A stretch of DNA of 49,206 nucleotides from Gymnopilus junonius (taxonomy: Eukaryota > Basidiomycota > Agaricomycetes > Agaricales > Galerinaceae), in contig JADNYJ010000257.1 of the NCBI GenBank assembly GCA_015501075.1, positions 1 to 49,206 of the forward strand. Direction: 5' to 3'. The notes below the pieces were generated by a model. The model worked only from the letters and a program-made list of their open reading frames with translations. It searched no databases and was not told the origin of the DNA. Shown in pieces: positions 35,707 to 45,931 of the stretch. Position 1 is the stretch's first letter. Each line of letters begins with the position of its first letter. The translations under genes and the position numbers were made by a program.

Positions 35707-36502
35707 AAATCGAGGATTTATATACTGGTGCGCGAAAGCAGTCCAGTCACAGATATACATACACCCAAAGTAATCTACCATTAAACTATGCCTAGTGCAA
35801 GACTGGCTCTCGCGGGCCAACTTAGGACCACAGACAGTGGGCCTGTACTCTCGTTGATGCCCCGACTGAAGGGAGCGGTCCAACAAAGTAATGGAAGGGC
35901 ACCAGAAGGGGGCCCGCCAGCCAAACTCGACAGCCCAGGATGCGCGCATACTGTGTTAGCCACTGAAGGCAGACCATTTCGGGTTGCCGAAGCAGGGGGC
36001 CACACTTGTCTGTTGATAACGCCGAAGCTCCAGAACCCAGACCCCCACCCTCAACCCAGCAAAGCTGAAGCCCGCCAGGTATTAGGACTCTGTTCTGAGC
36101 ACACCCTGAACTGCCGAGTCCGGCCAACAGGAACAACACCTACCTTGCCCAGCCAAGTTATCCGATGCCTCTAGGAGGGTGGCTGAAGGCGAACACAGTT
36201 GGGTTAGCCTTCAAAAAGGAAATGAGCTGATCCAGATGGACTGGATAGTCATGATGATCATGTTGGGGACATGACTGGAAGAGGTGCTCATGAGTTTGGA
36301 GATGATATCCACACTTGCAGCTGGTGGATTCAGGGATGTTGAATCAAGAGTAATACTCCCCAATGGGAGCATGGTTGGTGATGGCGTGAGTGACCCTAGT
36401 AAAGACAGTCAAGTCACTGCCTGCATACTGAAGCCAGGGGCCACCTCATTTGGCCCGTGGTTCGAGTCGACCCCCGTCGAGGTTGGTGAGTGACAGAAAT
36501 TG
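35707..36502 (-). other. LINE copy 1 3' untranslated region
   Basis: About 800 bp, GC-richer than the flanking UF gene, with no convincing protein. One pol III A-box-like word (TAGTTTAATGG, minus strand near 35785) lacks a matching B box. Confidence 0.6.
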
Positions 36503-37262
36503 TCACCCTGAGTACAAGGGTTGCTGGAACAACTCTTTCCAGCCTTCCCCTGGGTTATCATCAGCCACCTTGCACAGCGAGGCAAGTGAGTGTGGCATAT
36601 TAGGCCCCACCACTACTGAGAGCTCAGTCACCATGAGATGAGCTTGGTAGTGTATGCCCCACTTCAAAGAAGATGGGACATGATGAAGAGAGATGTGGTG
36701 GCCAGGGCCCCTGGGCCACCACTCCATAAGGGCGCAAATCACAGCCAAGGAATGACCCTGGCTGGAATGCATGGAGGCATCGAGCAGACTCCCCAAAGCT
36801 TTGGTGGAGTCCGACAAGATAACAATGTAATCACAATTATCCATGGCACAGGCCCGAACAATTGCAGTACATAGAGAGTAAAGCTCAGCATCCTCTGCAA
36901 GAGCAGTCCCAGCTGCATAGCGAGATGCATACACCTCAACCCCTTGGCGAAATACAAGCAAAGCTGCAATAGCCTGCTTGTTCTGATCAGCAGGGCAACT
37001 ACCATCGCCAACACAAACCAGAGTAGATGGTTCCCACTTCGAGGCCTCCCAGAAGTGGTCTAACTAGTCGTGCCGGAGCCCAACCTTATCCTTTGGTGCT
37101 GGGGTGATGTCAAAGTGAATCCCATGATGTCAAAGTGAATCCCATGATGTAACTCAAGGAATCGCCCACCAGGATGAGCTTCTGGAGCGAATGGCTCCCG
37201 AGGCTCGCTGACAACATGGAGCATGTCGTCCACATCCATAACAGTACCCCGCATGAGCACTT
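36503..37262 (-). pseudogene. LINE copy 1 RNase H domain
   Basis: Minus strand from DVDDMLHVVSEPREPFAPEA (37240 on) through an insert/frame change to IAALLVFRQGVEVYASRYA, EDAELYSLCTAIVRAC, YIVILSDSTKALGSLLD and HSLAVICALMEWW. The ..E.. and SDS positions fit RNase H1-type catalytic acids. A 20-bp direct duplication (GATGTCAAAGTGAATCCCAT, about 37091-37130) disturbs the frame upstream. Confidence 0.8.
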
Positions 37263-37264
37263 TA

Positions 37265-37385
37265 CCTTAAGACATATATTCCACTCTAGTCCAGTGGAGT
37301 CCACTGGACTTTGATTGGAGTCTGATTGGACTCCACTGGACTCTACTGGACTCCACTGGACTTTAGTTGCACTCAACTGTGCTTA
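37265..37385 (+). repeat. GGACTCC-rich repeat, copy 3
   Basis: CCAGTGGAGTCCACTGGACT and related units lie where the LINE reverse transcriptase should be. Composition matches the arrays at 16775 and 29345-29960. Confidence 0.7.
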
Positions 37386-37439
37386 AAGTTAATGTTTATG
37401 TAGCATCTTCAAATCCTATGACATGCTTCCTTTGACTTC

Positions 37440-37510
37440 TACTTTACTCAACTGCAAGTTCTGGGAACACCGCTTCAATCATGATTGGATCATAGCTAAA
37501 TACTGTGAGG
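37440..37510 (+). mobile_element. Inverted LINE ORF1 scrap
   Basis: Plus-strand reading NCKFWEHRFNHDWIIAKYCE equals the ORF1 C-terminal segment (NCKFWEHHFNHDWIVAKYHE, minus strand 38720-38660). It meets the minus-strand LINE at about 37510 in the bases AACAAGCGC, where both sides are similar. Confidence 0.8.
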
Positions 37511-38627
37511 TGCGCTTGTTGGTAGTGGCAACTTCATTGATGTGCTCATCAAAGAACTTGCACTTAGCAGCTTTAACAGCTTTGCAAAAGATCTTATGGT
37601 TATCGCAAGAGCTATCTCACTGATAAGCATCGAAGGAATCCTCACAAGAATTGTCCCACCAAGGACGGGAGTGAGGGGAAAGACGAATCATCTTGGAATA
37701 CTTTCGCCAAGCATCCGAGAAAGCAGAAGCCACATCCAAAGACACAGCCTCCACCTGATCCAGGGTGATGATCAGCGCAAAGGGATCAATACCTTTGAGC
37801 TTCTCAATGATGGACAACACGAAGTCATCCAATTGATCCGGTGGCAGTGAGCGCATCGGAACAGTTGCTGCCACCAGGGCGACAGAAATAGAGCAGGCCA
37901 GCGGAACATGGTCCAATGGCCTGTGCCATAGTTCTCCTCGCCGAGTGCCTGCAGACAGCTCCTCAGTAGGTTGAACGAAGATGAGGTCGATGACCAACTC
38001 TCATAGTGATGGGTTACCAGGGATGTGAGTGGGACCCAGATTGACTGGGAGAGAGAGCATCAATCCCAGCATGGCTGCCATGTTCAGCAGGTTATTGGCT
38101 GTCATTCGATGATGCAGGACACCAGGGTCCCACTTGTTCGAATGACAGTTGAAGTCACCCCCCATGTAATGAAACATTGGGAGAAAGTCAGCCCACTCAG
38201 TGAGCAAGTCGATAGCTGTGTGCTTGTCCTCAGAATACACATTCAGTAAGTTAACAATGGTGTCCCCAGTAAACAGAGAAACCGCCATGATGTCATGGTG
38301 ATCTAAAAGATCACGTCGCATGGCAGGGCACCAGGGGTTCAGCCTCATTGAAACATAGGTCAGAACATGTGGCCGGAGCCCAGTGGGATCAGGCCGAACC
38401 ATAACCTTCCAATCAGGGTGGTTTGGTGCACCAATAACTGCCTCCCCTTCAGGATCTCTCAAAGACGGGGCACATCGTATTTCATGCCAAGGTGGCTCTT
38501 GCAAGAAAATAACATCAAAAGAATCTTTTAGATGGTCTAGAAGTACATCAATATGACCATAGTTCTGGTTACAATTGTATGAAATAATTCTAACATCCTC
38601 CATTCTTCTCATTATCGAGCTAGAGGA
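37511..38627 (-). pseudogene. LINE copy 1 APE-type endonuclease
   Basis: Starts MEDVRIISYNCNQNYGHIDV (38600). Motifs: N of SYNCN, FLQEPPWHE (catalytic Glu), GGDFNCHSNKWD (38170 region, Asp/Asn pair) and HIPGNPSL near 38010. A stop and a frame shift follow, then DLIFVQPTEELSAG, LDHVPL (SDH-like) and SRPWWDNSCEDSF (37640), then AVKAAKCKFFDEHINEVATT. APE endonucleases nick target DNA for target-primed reverse transcription. Confidence 0.88.
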
Positions 38628-40591
38628 GGAACGTTAGACATCAAGGTCCGGAGGGTGCATCTATCACGTACCTCATGGTATTTGGCAACGATCCAGTCAT
38701 GATTGAAGTGGTGTTCCCAGAACTTGCAGTTGCATCCTGTGGCAGGGTGCTCACCTCGACAGTTGGGGCAGTGGGCCTTGTGGGGGCATGGCTCACCCGC
38801 TGGGGTGGGGTAGCGCATACCATCCAAGTCTGGCGGGGGCTGGTTACAGCAAGGCGTGAGGGCGCGATGCTCGTCAGTGGCATGGGGCCCGCCACACCAT
38901 GCACAATGGTGCTGGTGGGCCCTACAATCCTTGGTGAGATGACCCCAGCACTGGCACATGGGGACACCTCATTGGGCGGCAGCTGGCTTTACATAAAGCA
39001 GCTCGTCCTTGTAGCGAAAAGCCTTATTGATAAGCATCTTCATGGTTCATCCAGTCTGGGAGTCCCAGATCTCAAAGTAGCAGTTGAACTTAGAGCTCTT
39101 TGCTGATTGGCGTACGAGGCATGCATGCCCCACAAAAGGAATGCCCGAGAAGAGGGGGGCCCTTTCGAGTGCTCTCTCAATGTCGGCGATGGTGGTGGGA
39201 GTCCTCTGGAAGACATCCGTATAATAGGGGACATCCAAAACCTTCAGGAAGGCTTTGGACATCGGAAGTCCAACCCAAGGCATCAACCCTTATTAGCATC
39301 GGAGGTGCCTTGGACAACATTATAGATCGCACCCCGAAGGAGCATAAGCTCGGTCAGTCGTGGGTACGTGGTTGGTGTGCAGAGCCCACCCGCAATAGGC
39401 AGGCTCTGCAAAAATGATCCGAATATCAAATCGATCGAGGGCCATCATCCGGTTGACCTCACCAACCAGCGTAGTGAGTATGACATTTATCGGCGCGAAG
39501 TCATTGAACACCACGAGAACTTGGTGGTGCATCGGGCCCGCTGTGACATAGTCCAGCCCTTTAGACTTGGCTGGGGTAGAGGGTCTAGACTGGCCCTGAG
39601 AGGGTCCGGGACCAGGGTCTGGGCCCGGGCCTGAAGCGGCCCGGGTCCAGGTTTGTGGTGCCATTTGAGCAACTGTATGCTCAAAGTAGCGATTAGTAAG
39701 TGATCCGTGGGTCGAGGACCCTGGAACTGGTGTCCGGAGTTTCGAGGCAAAGGAGTGCTTGGGATGGGAGGAGAGAGGAACAGGAGGGGGCCCTGGAGGG
39801 GGCAGCCTCTGGTATTGGATCAGCGTAGCCTTTTGTTTGCGAGGCTGATGCTTAGCATGAGAAGGGGCAGGAGCGGGAGCCTTGGGGGGCTCCTCAGGGT
39901 CCGCTGGGGGGCCCAGTCTGCTTTGGAGGGGCAGTCTGTGAAGATGAGGGCTCAGGAGGGGGAGCAGAGGCTTCCCCTCGAGTCTTCGCTAGGTCTCGAT
40001 ACATGAGGTCCGCTAGGGAACTATCAGAATCGATAAGGTTACAAATGATTGACCATCTAAGAGATGACGATCGTGCGCTGATGCCCGTGGCCTCCTTAGC
40101 CCAAGGGGAAGTGGTGACCGAATTCACTATCCTAGTGAACAGGCCGGCATAATCAGGGCGATCTGCCCCTGATAAAGTAGAAGGACCGTTGGTCATCATA
40201 AATGAACCAATGGTCTTCAGTGACTCCGCCACAGCAACCCAGTCCCCTCTGATCCTGTGAGGGAAAGGGCAGTAGGCTGCGGCTCTGGAGAGGTGCTTGG
40301 GAGAGGAAAGCGAACGGTATTGTCATCCTCCCCCATGGAAACATCGGGGGACGAAGCCCTCGAAGCAATGGGAGTAGTGGCCCGTGAGTGCATCACTGAC
40401 CGAGACTCAGCCTCCTCCCACTCGCGAGGAGCAGGGGTGGATGAAGCATATCTCTCTCAAACAGATTGAGAGGATGAAGAACCCTCAGGGGTTGGGGATT
40501 TGGTGCTCGAAGCTCTGATGGACGGTAAACGTCCACCAGAGGCAGAGAGGGAGGGGTGCTTGGGTGCGGACGATGATGATCGCTCAGCCAT
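38612..40591 (-). pseudogene. LINE copy 1 ORF1 (gag-like, zinc knuckles)
   Basis: ATG at 40591 (MAERSSSSAPKHPS). The N-terminus is Ser/Pro-rich, with an SLKTIGSFMMTNGPS segment (40226 on). A Pro/Gly-rich stretch (39640-39560) precedes a conserved block (HQVLVVFNDFAPINVILT, DRFDIRIIFAEPAYCGWALH, LPMSKAFLKVLDVPYYTDVF, HACLVRQSAKSSKFNCYFEI). Zinc knuckles (CQCWGHLTKDC, CAWCGGPHATDEH, CPNCRGEHPATGC) lie at 38956-38730. This is a nucleic-acid chaperone-type ORF1. Frame changes near 40260, 39360 and 38960 break it. Confidence 0.85.
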
Positions 40592-40729
40592 CGACTTGCA
40601 CTAAAGGTGCGTACACACTTGAATAGCGATAAACACTATCCAAGGACCAGATCGCAGGTTGTTGAAGAAAGTTGCAGTGTTGCGAGTATATCAACATTTT
40701 GCGATGGTGGTGGTCTGTGGGAAAGAAGG

Positions 40730-41858
40730 ATGGCCTCCCAAGGCACCCGCTCCCACTCCTTCTCATACCAAGCTCCAGCCTCGCAAACAGAAGGCCAAGC
40801 TGGTCCCTTACCAGAGGCCGCCCCCCCTGGGCCCCCTCCCATTCCTCTCTCCTCCCATCCCAAGCGCTCCTTTGCCTCGAAACTCCAGACACCAGTTCCA
40901 GGGTCCTCGATCCGCAGGTCGCTTACTAATCGCTATTTTGAGTGGGCCGTCACTCAAATTGCACCACAAACCTGGACCCAGGCCGCTTCAGGCCCGGGCC
41001 CAGACCCCAGTCCTGGACCCTCTCAGGGCCCAACTAGACCCTCTACCCCAGCCAAGTCTAAAGGGCTGGACTATGTCACGGCAGGCCCGACGTGCCACCA
41101 AGTTCTTGTGGTGTTCAATGACTTCGCGCCGATGAACGTCATACTCACTATGCTGGTTGGTGAGGTCAACCAGATGATGGCCCTCGATCGATTTGATATT
41201 TGGATCATTTTTGCAGAGCCTGCCTATCGCGGGTGGGCCCTGCACACCAACCACGTACCCATGACTGATGAGCTTATGCTCCTTTGGGGTGCAATCTATA
41301 ATGTTGTCCAAGGCACCTCTGATGCTAATAAGGGGTTGATGCCTTGGGTCGGACTACCGATGTCCAAAGCCTTCCTGAAGGTTCTGGATGTCCCTTATTA
41401 TACGGATGTCTTCCAGAGGACTCCCACCACCATCGCCGACATTGAGAGAGTGCTCGAAAGGGCCCCTCTCTTCTCAGGCGTTCCTTTTGCGGGGCATGCA
41501 TGCCTCGTACGCCAATCAGCAAAGAGCTCTAAGTTCAACTGCTACTTTGAGATCTGGGACTCCCAGACTGGACGAACCATGAAGACGCTTATCAATAAGG
41601 CTTTTCGCTACAAGGACGAGCTGCTTTATGTAAAGCCAGCCACTGCCTGACAAGGTGTCCCCATGTGCCAGCGCTGCCAGTGCTGGGGTCATCTCACCAA
41701 GGATTGTAGGGCCCACCAGCGCCATTGTGCATGGTGTGGTGGGCCTCACGCCACTGATGAGCATCATGCTCTTGTGCCTTGCTGTAACTGGCCCCCGCTG
41801 GATTCGGATGGTATGCGCCACCCCACCCCAGCGGGTGAGCCATGCCCCCACAGTACTT
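40730..41858 (+). pseudogene. LINE copy 2 ORF1, head-to-head with copy 1
   Basis: Plus-strand match to copy 1 ORF1, starting near the Pro/Lys-rich stretch (PSHTKLQPRKQKAK). It runs mostly open through the conserved block to KPATA then TGA (41648), then zinc knuckles CQRCQCWGHLTKDC and CAWCGGPHATDEHHA, stopping abruptly at GEPCPH (41858). Its 5' end meets the leader of copy 1 at about 40730. Less decayed than many neighbours. Confidence 0.85.
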
Positions 41859-42098
41859 TAAATGCCATGTATGCTATATCACTAGAACCGGATTTTCGAC
41901 CTGATTTCAGATCTCAAATCCGTTTTCCGACATTCTAACTCTACGCCGAGTAATTTGCAAAATACTAGAGAAAACACGATCAAAAGCAGAAACTTAGTAA
42001 ACTACAAGTGTCCAAATGAAGTGAAACTAATTCTAAGTCTATTCTAAAGCTATTCTAATGTTTATAGAACATTGTTAGAAGTGTTTGATCACTACTTC
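41859..42098. other. 240-bp non-LINE spacer between LINE pieces
   Basis: AT-rich sequence with no similarity that I can see to LINE or LTR parts in the window. It includes AACATTGTTAGAAGTGTT and a short inverted pair CTTCTAACA/TGTTAGAAG near 42070-42105. Its nature is unknown. Confidence 0.5.
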
Positions 42099-43438
42099 TA
42101 ACAGAAGAGAGATGTGGCGGCCAGGACCTCTGGTCCACCACTCTGTAAGGGCGTGAATCACTGCCAAGGAATGACCCTGCATGCACCTCAGCTCCTTGGC
42201 GAAATACAAGCAAAGCTGCAATAGCCTGCTTGTTCTGATCAGCAGGGTGACTACCATTGCCAACACAAACCAGAGTGGACGGTTCCCACTTCGAAGCTTC
42301 CCAGAAGTGGTCTAACCATTCACACCAGAGCCCAACTTTATCCTTGGGCACTGGAGTAGTATCAAAATGAATTTCCTGATGCAACTCAAGGAATCACCCA
42401 CCAGGATGAGCTTCTGGAGCAAATGGCTCCAGAGGCTCACTGACAACATGGAGCATGTCATCCATGTCCATAACAGTACCCTGCACCTTAGCACATTGCA
42501 GGGCCATCATAAAGGCAGCAGAGCGAGGGTGAGGACTCGCCCCTTTGGAGAAGGGCACACTCAAAAGGGAGTGCACTGGATGAGTGTCCAAGAGGGCTGC
42601 CATGCACAGTACACCTACTGCAGCAGCACACTTCAAGACTAAGTGGATGGGGACCAGGCCAGCAAGGGCTTCAATCCCCCCCATGGGGGAGGTGCAGAAT
42701 GCACCGGTAATCCAGAGCGCAGCATGCCTCTGCATGCTGGTCAGTAATTTAATGGTTCCCTGGCACTTAGCACCTTGGAAGAACCACAGTTGGAGGCCAT
42801 ATGTTGCAATAGGCAACACACACAACCTGTAAAGCAGATGCTTTTGCATGGGCGTAAGCCCCCTAGATGAGTTACCAAGCATCCTCATCACCTTAACAGT
42901 AGTGAAGGACTTGGTGGAATAATACTGGACATGTTCATGACATGTCAATTTCTGGTCAAAGAAGAAACCCAAGTACCGCCAAAACGGCTTAGGCATCAGA
43001 CGTTTGTCATGAGTATAGGGAGCATACCCTAGATCCATGGACGGATTGAACTCAGAATGAGAACGATCAAAATGGAATAACTCTGTCTTGTCATGCTCAA
43101 GAGTGAGGGCGAACTTTGTGAAGAGTTCAAAGATCACTGCATAGGATCTTTTCAGGGCTATGCAATTGGCATTGAGTGTCTTTGACTGCACAATGAGTGT
43201 GCCATCATCAACATAAGAGAGCAGAGTGGTATCGGAAACTGACTCATTCTGCATGAAAAGTTTCAGCACTGGTGTGAGGAAGAGTGCTGAGAGGACCAGG
43301 GACAAAGCAGAGCCCTGCCCAACCCTGACATCAGCCTGTCGGGGGTCAGATTGAAAGCCATTCCAGGCATAGGACATGGAATGGCTGACCAGGTATGATG
43401 AAAAGAATTCCACCATGTTAGGAGGGAAGCCCTGCTTG
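42099..43438 (-). pseudogene. LINE RT and RNase H fragment, minus strand
   Basis: Starts abruptly at QGFPPNMVEFFSSYL (43435), then DVRVGQGSALS and the RT core LLSYVDDGTLIVQ with YVDD (43213 region), LTLEHDKTELFHF, WRYLGFFFDQ, YGLQLWF, and the RNase H linker HVVSEPLEPFAPEAHPGG. RNase H is broken: after RQGAEVHA about 170 nt are missing relative to copy 1, and reading resumes at GHSLAVIHALTEWW. Homology ends near 42099. Confidence 0.88.
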
Positions 43439-45328
43439 CAAGAGCCACCTTGGCATGAGATATGACGTGCTCCATCTTCAAGAGATCCCGAAGGTGAGGC
43501 AGTTATTGGAGCACCGAACCACCCTGATTGGAAGGTAATGGTTCGGTGTGACCCCACTGGGCTCCGGCCACATGTTCTGACCTATGTTTCGATGAGGCTG
43601 AACCCCTGGTGCCCTGCCATGCAACGCGATCTTATAGATCACCATGATATCATGGTGGTTTCTCTGTTTACCAGGGATACTGTGGTTAATTTACTGAATG
43701 TGTATTCTGATGACAAACACATGGCTATCGACCTGCTCACTGAGCAGGCTGACTTTCTCCCAATGTTTCATTACATGGGGGGTGACTTCAACTGTCATTC
43801 GAGTAAGTGGGACCCTGGTGTCTTGCATCATCGGATGACAGCCAACAACCTGCTGAACATGGCAGCCATGCTGGGACTGATGCTGTCTCTCCCAGTCAAT
43901 CCGGGTCCCACTCACATCCCTGGAAACCCATCACTATGAGAGTTGGTCATCGACCTCATCTTTGTTCAACCTACCGAGGAGCTGTCTGCAGGCACTTGGG
44001 GAGGAGAGCTGTGGTGAGGGCCATCGGACCATGTTCTGCTGGCCTGCTCTATTTCTGTTGCTCCGGTGGCAGCAACTGTTCTGATGCACTCACTGCCACC
44101 GGATCAATTGGATGACTTCATGTTGTCCATCATTGAGAAGCTCAAAGGCATTGATCCCTTTGCGTCAATTGACACCCTGGATCAAGTGGAGGCTGTGTCT
44201 TTGGATGTGGCCTCTGCCTTCTCGGATGCTTGGCAAAAGTACTCCAAGGTGATTCATATTTCCCCTCACTCCCGTCCTTGGTGGGACAATTCGTGTGAGG
44301 ATTCCTTCAATACTTATCAGTGGGATAACTCTCGCGATAACTATAAAATTTTCCGCAAAGCTGTTAAAGCTGCTAAGCGCAAGTTCTTTGATGAATGCAT
44401 CAATGAAGTTGCTACTACAACAAGCGCCCCTGGGATCTTATGAACTGGATCCAGCAGTGCCAGTTACCATCCTCCGAGGCTATCCAATTCAATGGGCAGC
44501 CCTGTCATGATATGCCCTCCCTCTGGGATGCCCTTCATGGCACATACAATTCAGCCTCTGACTGACCATATGACATTGGTGGCCTCACCTCCCTTCCTGA
44601 TATGGAAGTGTGAGAGTGGACCACCTTTTCACTGTTAGAATTGAGGGAGGCCCTGGCATCCTGCTCTAACAACTCAGCACTGGGTCCTGATCATATTAAG
44701 TGGTCGCACCTTAAGGCAATTATTCATGATGAACACTGTCTTCAGGTGTTTGTACAGTTAGCTAATGCCTGCCTTCGGGTCGGGTATTGGCCGACTCATT
44801 TTAAGGAGTCCATGTTGGTGATCATTCCTAAGCTGAACAAGCCCTCATATTCCACGCCTAAGGCATTCAGACCTATTGTCCTCCTGAACACCCTTGGCAA
44901 ATTGGTTGAAAAGATGCTTTCCAACTGCATTCAGTTCGATGCTGTTAAGCACGATATTTTTCATCCTAATCAACTCGGTGGAGTGCGGCAGTGCTCCACC
45001 GAGGATGCGGGCTTGCTCCTCATGCACTTGGTGTATGTGGGGTGGGCTCGCGGTTTAAAGACCAGTGTCATTGCCTTCGACGTGGCACAGTTCTTCCCTT
45101 TCCTCAATCACAAAGTGTTGATTGTGATTCTCAGGAAGCAGGGCTTCCCTCCTAACATGGAGGAATTCTTTTCTTCATACCTGGTCAGCTGTTCCACGTC
45201 TTATGCCTGGAACAGCTTTCAATCTGACCCCTGACAAGCTGATGTCAGTGTGGGGCAGGGCTCTGCTTTGTCCCCAGTACTCTTGGTACTCTTCCTCGCA
45301 CCAGTGCTGAAACTCTTCACACAGAATG
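43436..45328 (+). pseudogene. LINE endonuclease-to-RT fragment, plus strand
   Basis: Begins abruptly at LQEPPWHEI*R (43437), TGA where copy 1 has CGA. Continues DWKVMVRCDPTGLRPHVLTY, GGDFNCHSSKWD and HIPGNPSL; then a frame change, SRPWWDNSCEDSF, AVKAAKRKFFDE, ELREALASCSNNSALGPDHI, NKPSYSTPKAFRPIVLLNTL, HPNQLGGVRQCSTEDA, IAFDVAQFFPFLNH, KQGFPPNMEEFFSSYL, and VGQGSALSPV. It is cut at 45328 by the gypsy-3 LTR, just before YVDD. It overlaps the minus-strand fragment by about 190 nt of RT. Confidence 0.88.
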
Positions 45329-45802
45329 TGTTAAGTTCTCGACGAAGGGAAGGGTGGAGTAGGCAGAGGGGAACCACGTCGGAGCTACGTCGGAGTACAT
45401 CAGTGTCGGAGTTGGTCTTTGCATAACGTATATAGATGTAGGGTTGAGACTTCAGCTTCAACATGTGTGTTGCGCTCCGTTGTCTGGACGTTGTCTTGAA
45501 TTTCAGAGTCGGATCGGGACAAGAGAGCGGAGTAGAGAGCATGGATTGATTAATGAACAATATACGAACTGAGGTACCTAATAATAGTTCTAAGGTTTTT
45601 ATACTATGGAGGAAACTAAGCGGAGACCGTACATGTACTAGTGAGCAGGCAGACGTGTAAGTTACTCTGCTCTACTTGGAGTTGACTAGCTATGTGTAAT
45701 CTAAGTGTCTACGTGTTCTGGGACTTGTAGTACCTCGAGGGGATCATGAGGTCGGAGTTCGTATAGTCGGAGATTGGAGTTGGTCGGAGGCGCTATATAA
45801 CA
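45329..45802 (-). repeat. Gypsy-3 3' LTR
   Basis: 474 bp, TGTTATATAG...CTTAACA on the minus strand. Minus-strand TATAAAAAC box near 45600. It keeps many CpGs that the 13807 copy has as TG or CA. Confidence 0.93.
45794..45800 (+). promoter_or_regulatory. Candidate TATA box for the antisense gene
   Basis: TATATAA on the plus strand at the outer edge of the LTR, about 135 bp upstream of ATG 45932. Position suits a core promoter. Inference only. Confidence 0.35.
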
Positions 45803-45816
45803 GTATTTCCCCCTTA
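45803..45816 (-). other. Gypsy-3 polypurine tract
   Basis: AAGGGGGAAATAC on the minus strand immediately before the LTR start TGTTATAT, the usual plus-strand primer site of Ty3/gypsy elements. It fixes the element's orientation. Confidence 0.85.
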
Positions 45817-45931
45817 GGCCGAACCTTGAGGCCTGTGCATGGGAATGGTCACGTGCTGGTTGGTTTTGGTTGTTTTGAAATTTTCATTCGGTCCTCTCTT
45901 CAATATTGTCATTCTACCTCCCCCCATCAAT

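Larger units (their letters stand above)
35688..40727 (-). mobile_element. LINE copy 1: 3' tail to 5' leader, reverse transcriptase missing
   Basis: Minus-strand order from 40727: leader, ORF1 (40591-38612), endonuclease (38627-37640), a break at about 37510-37262 where the RT region is lost, then the RNase H end (37262-36503), about 800 bp of 3' UTR and an oligo-A tail (T run 35688-35706). The domain set fits an APE-endonuclease, RNase H-bearing fungal LINE (Tad/I-like); the clade is not determined. The 3' end lies in a UF copy 2 exon. I found no target duplication. Confidence 0.8.

Noticed and set aside
35707..35830. SINE or tRNA at the LINE 3' end.
   Set aside because: A good A-box word (TAGTTTAATGG) is present on the minus strand, but no B box lies about 45 nt further; better described as LINE 3' UTR.
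35788..36174. Protein genes in the LINE 3' UTR, both strands.
   Set aside because: GC-rich chance frames with no recognisable domain, lying between RNase H and the oligo-A tail.
37091..37130. New tandem-repeat family.
   Set aside because: A single 20-bp duplication inside the LINE RNase H region; a local slippage event.
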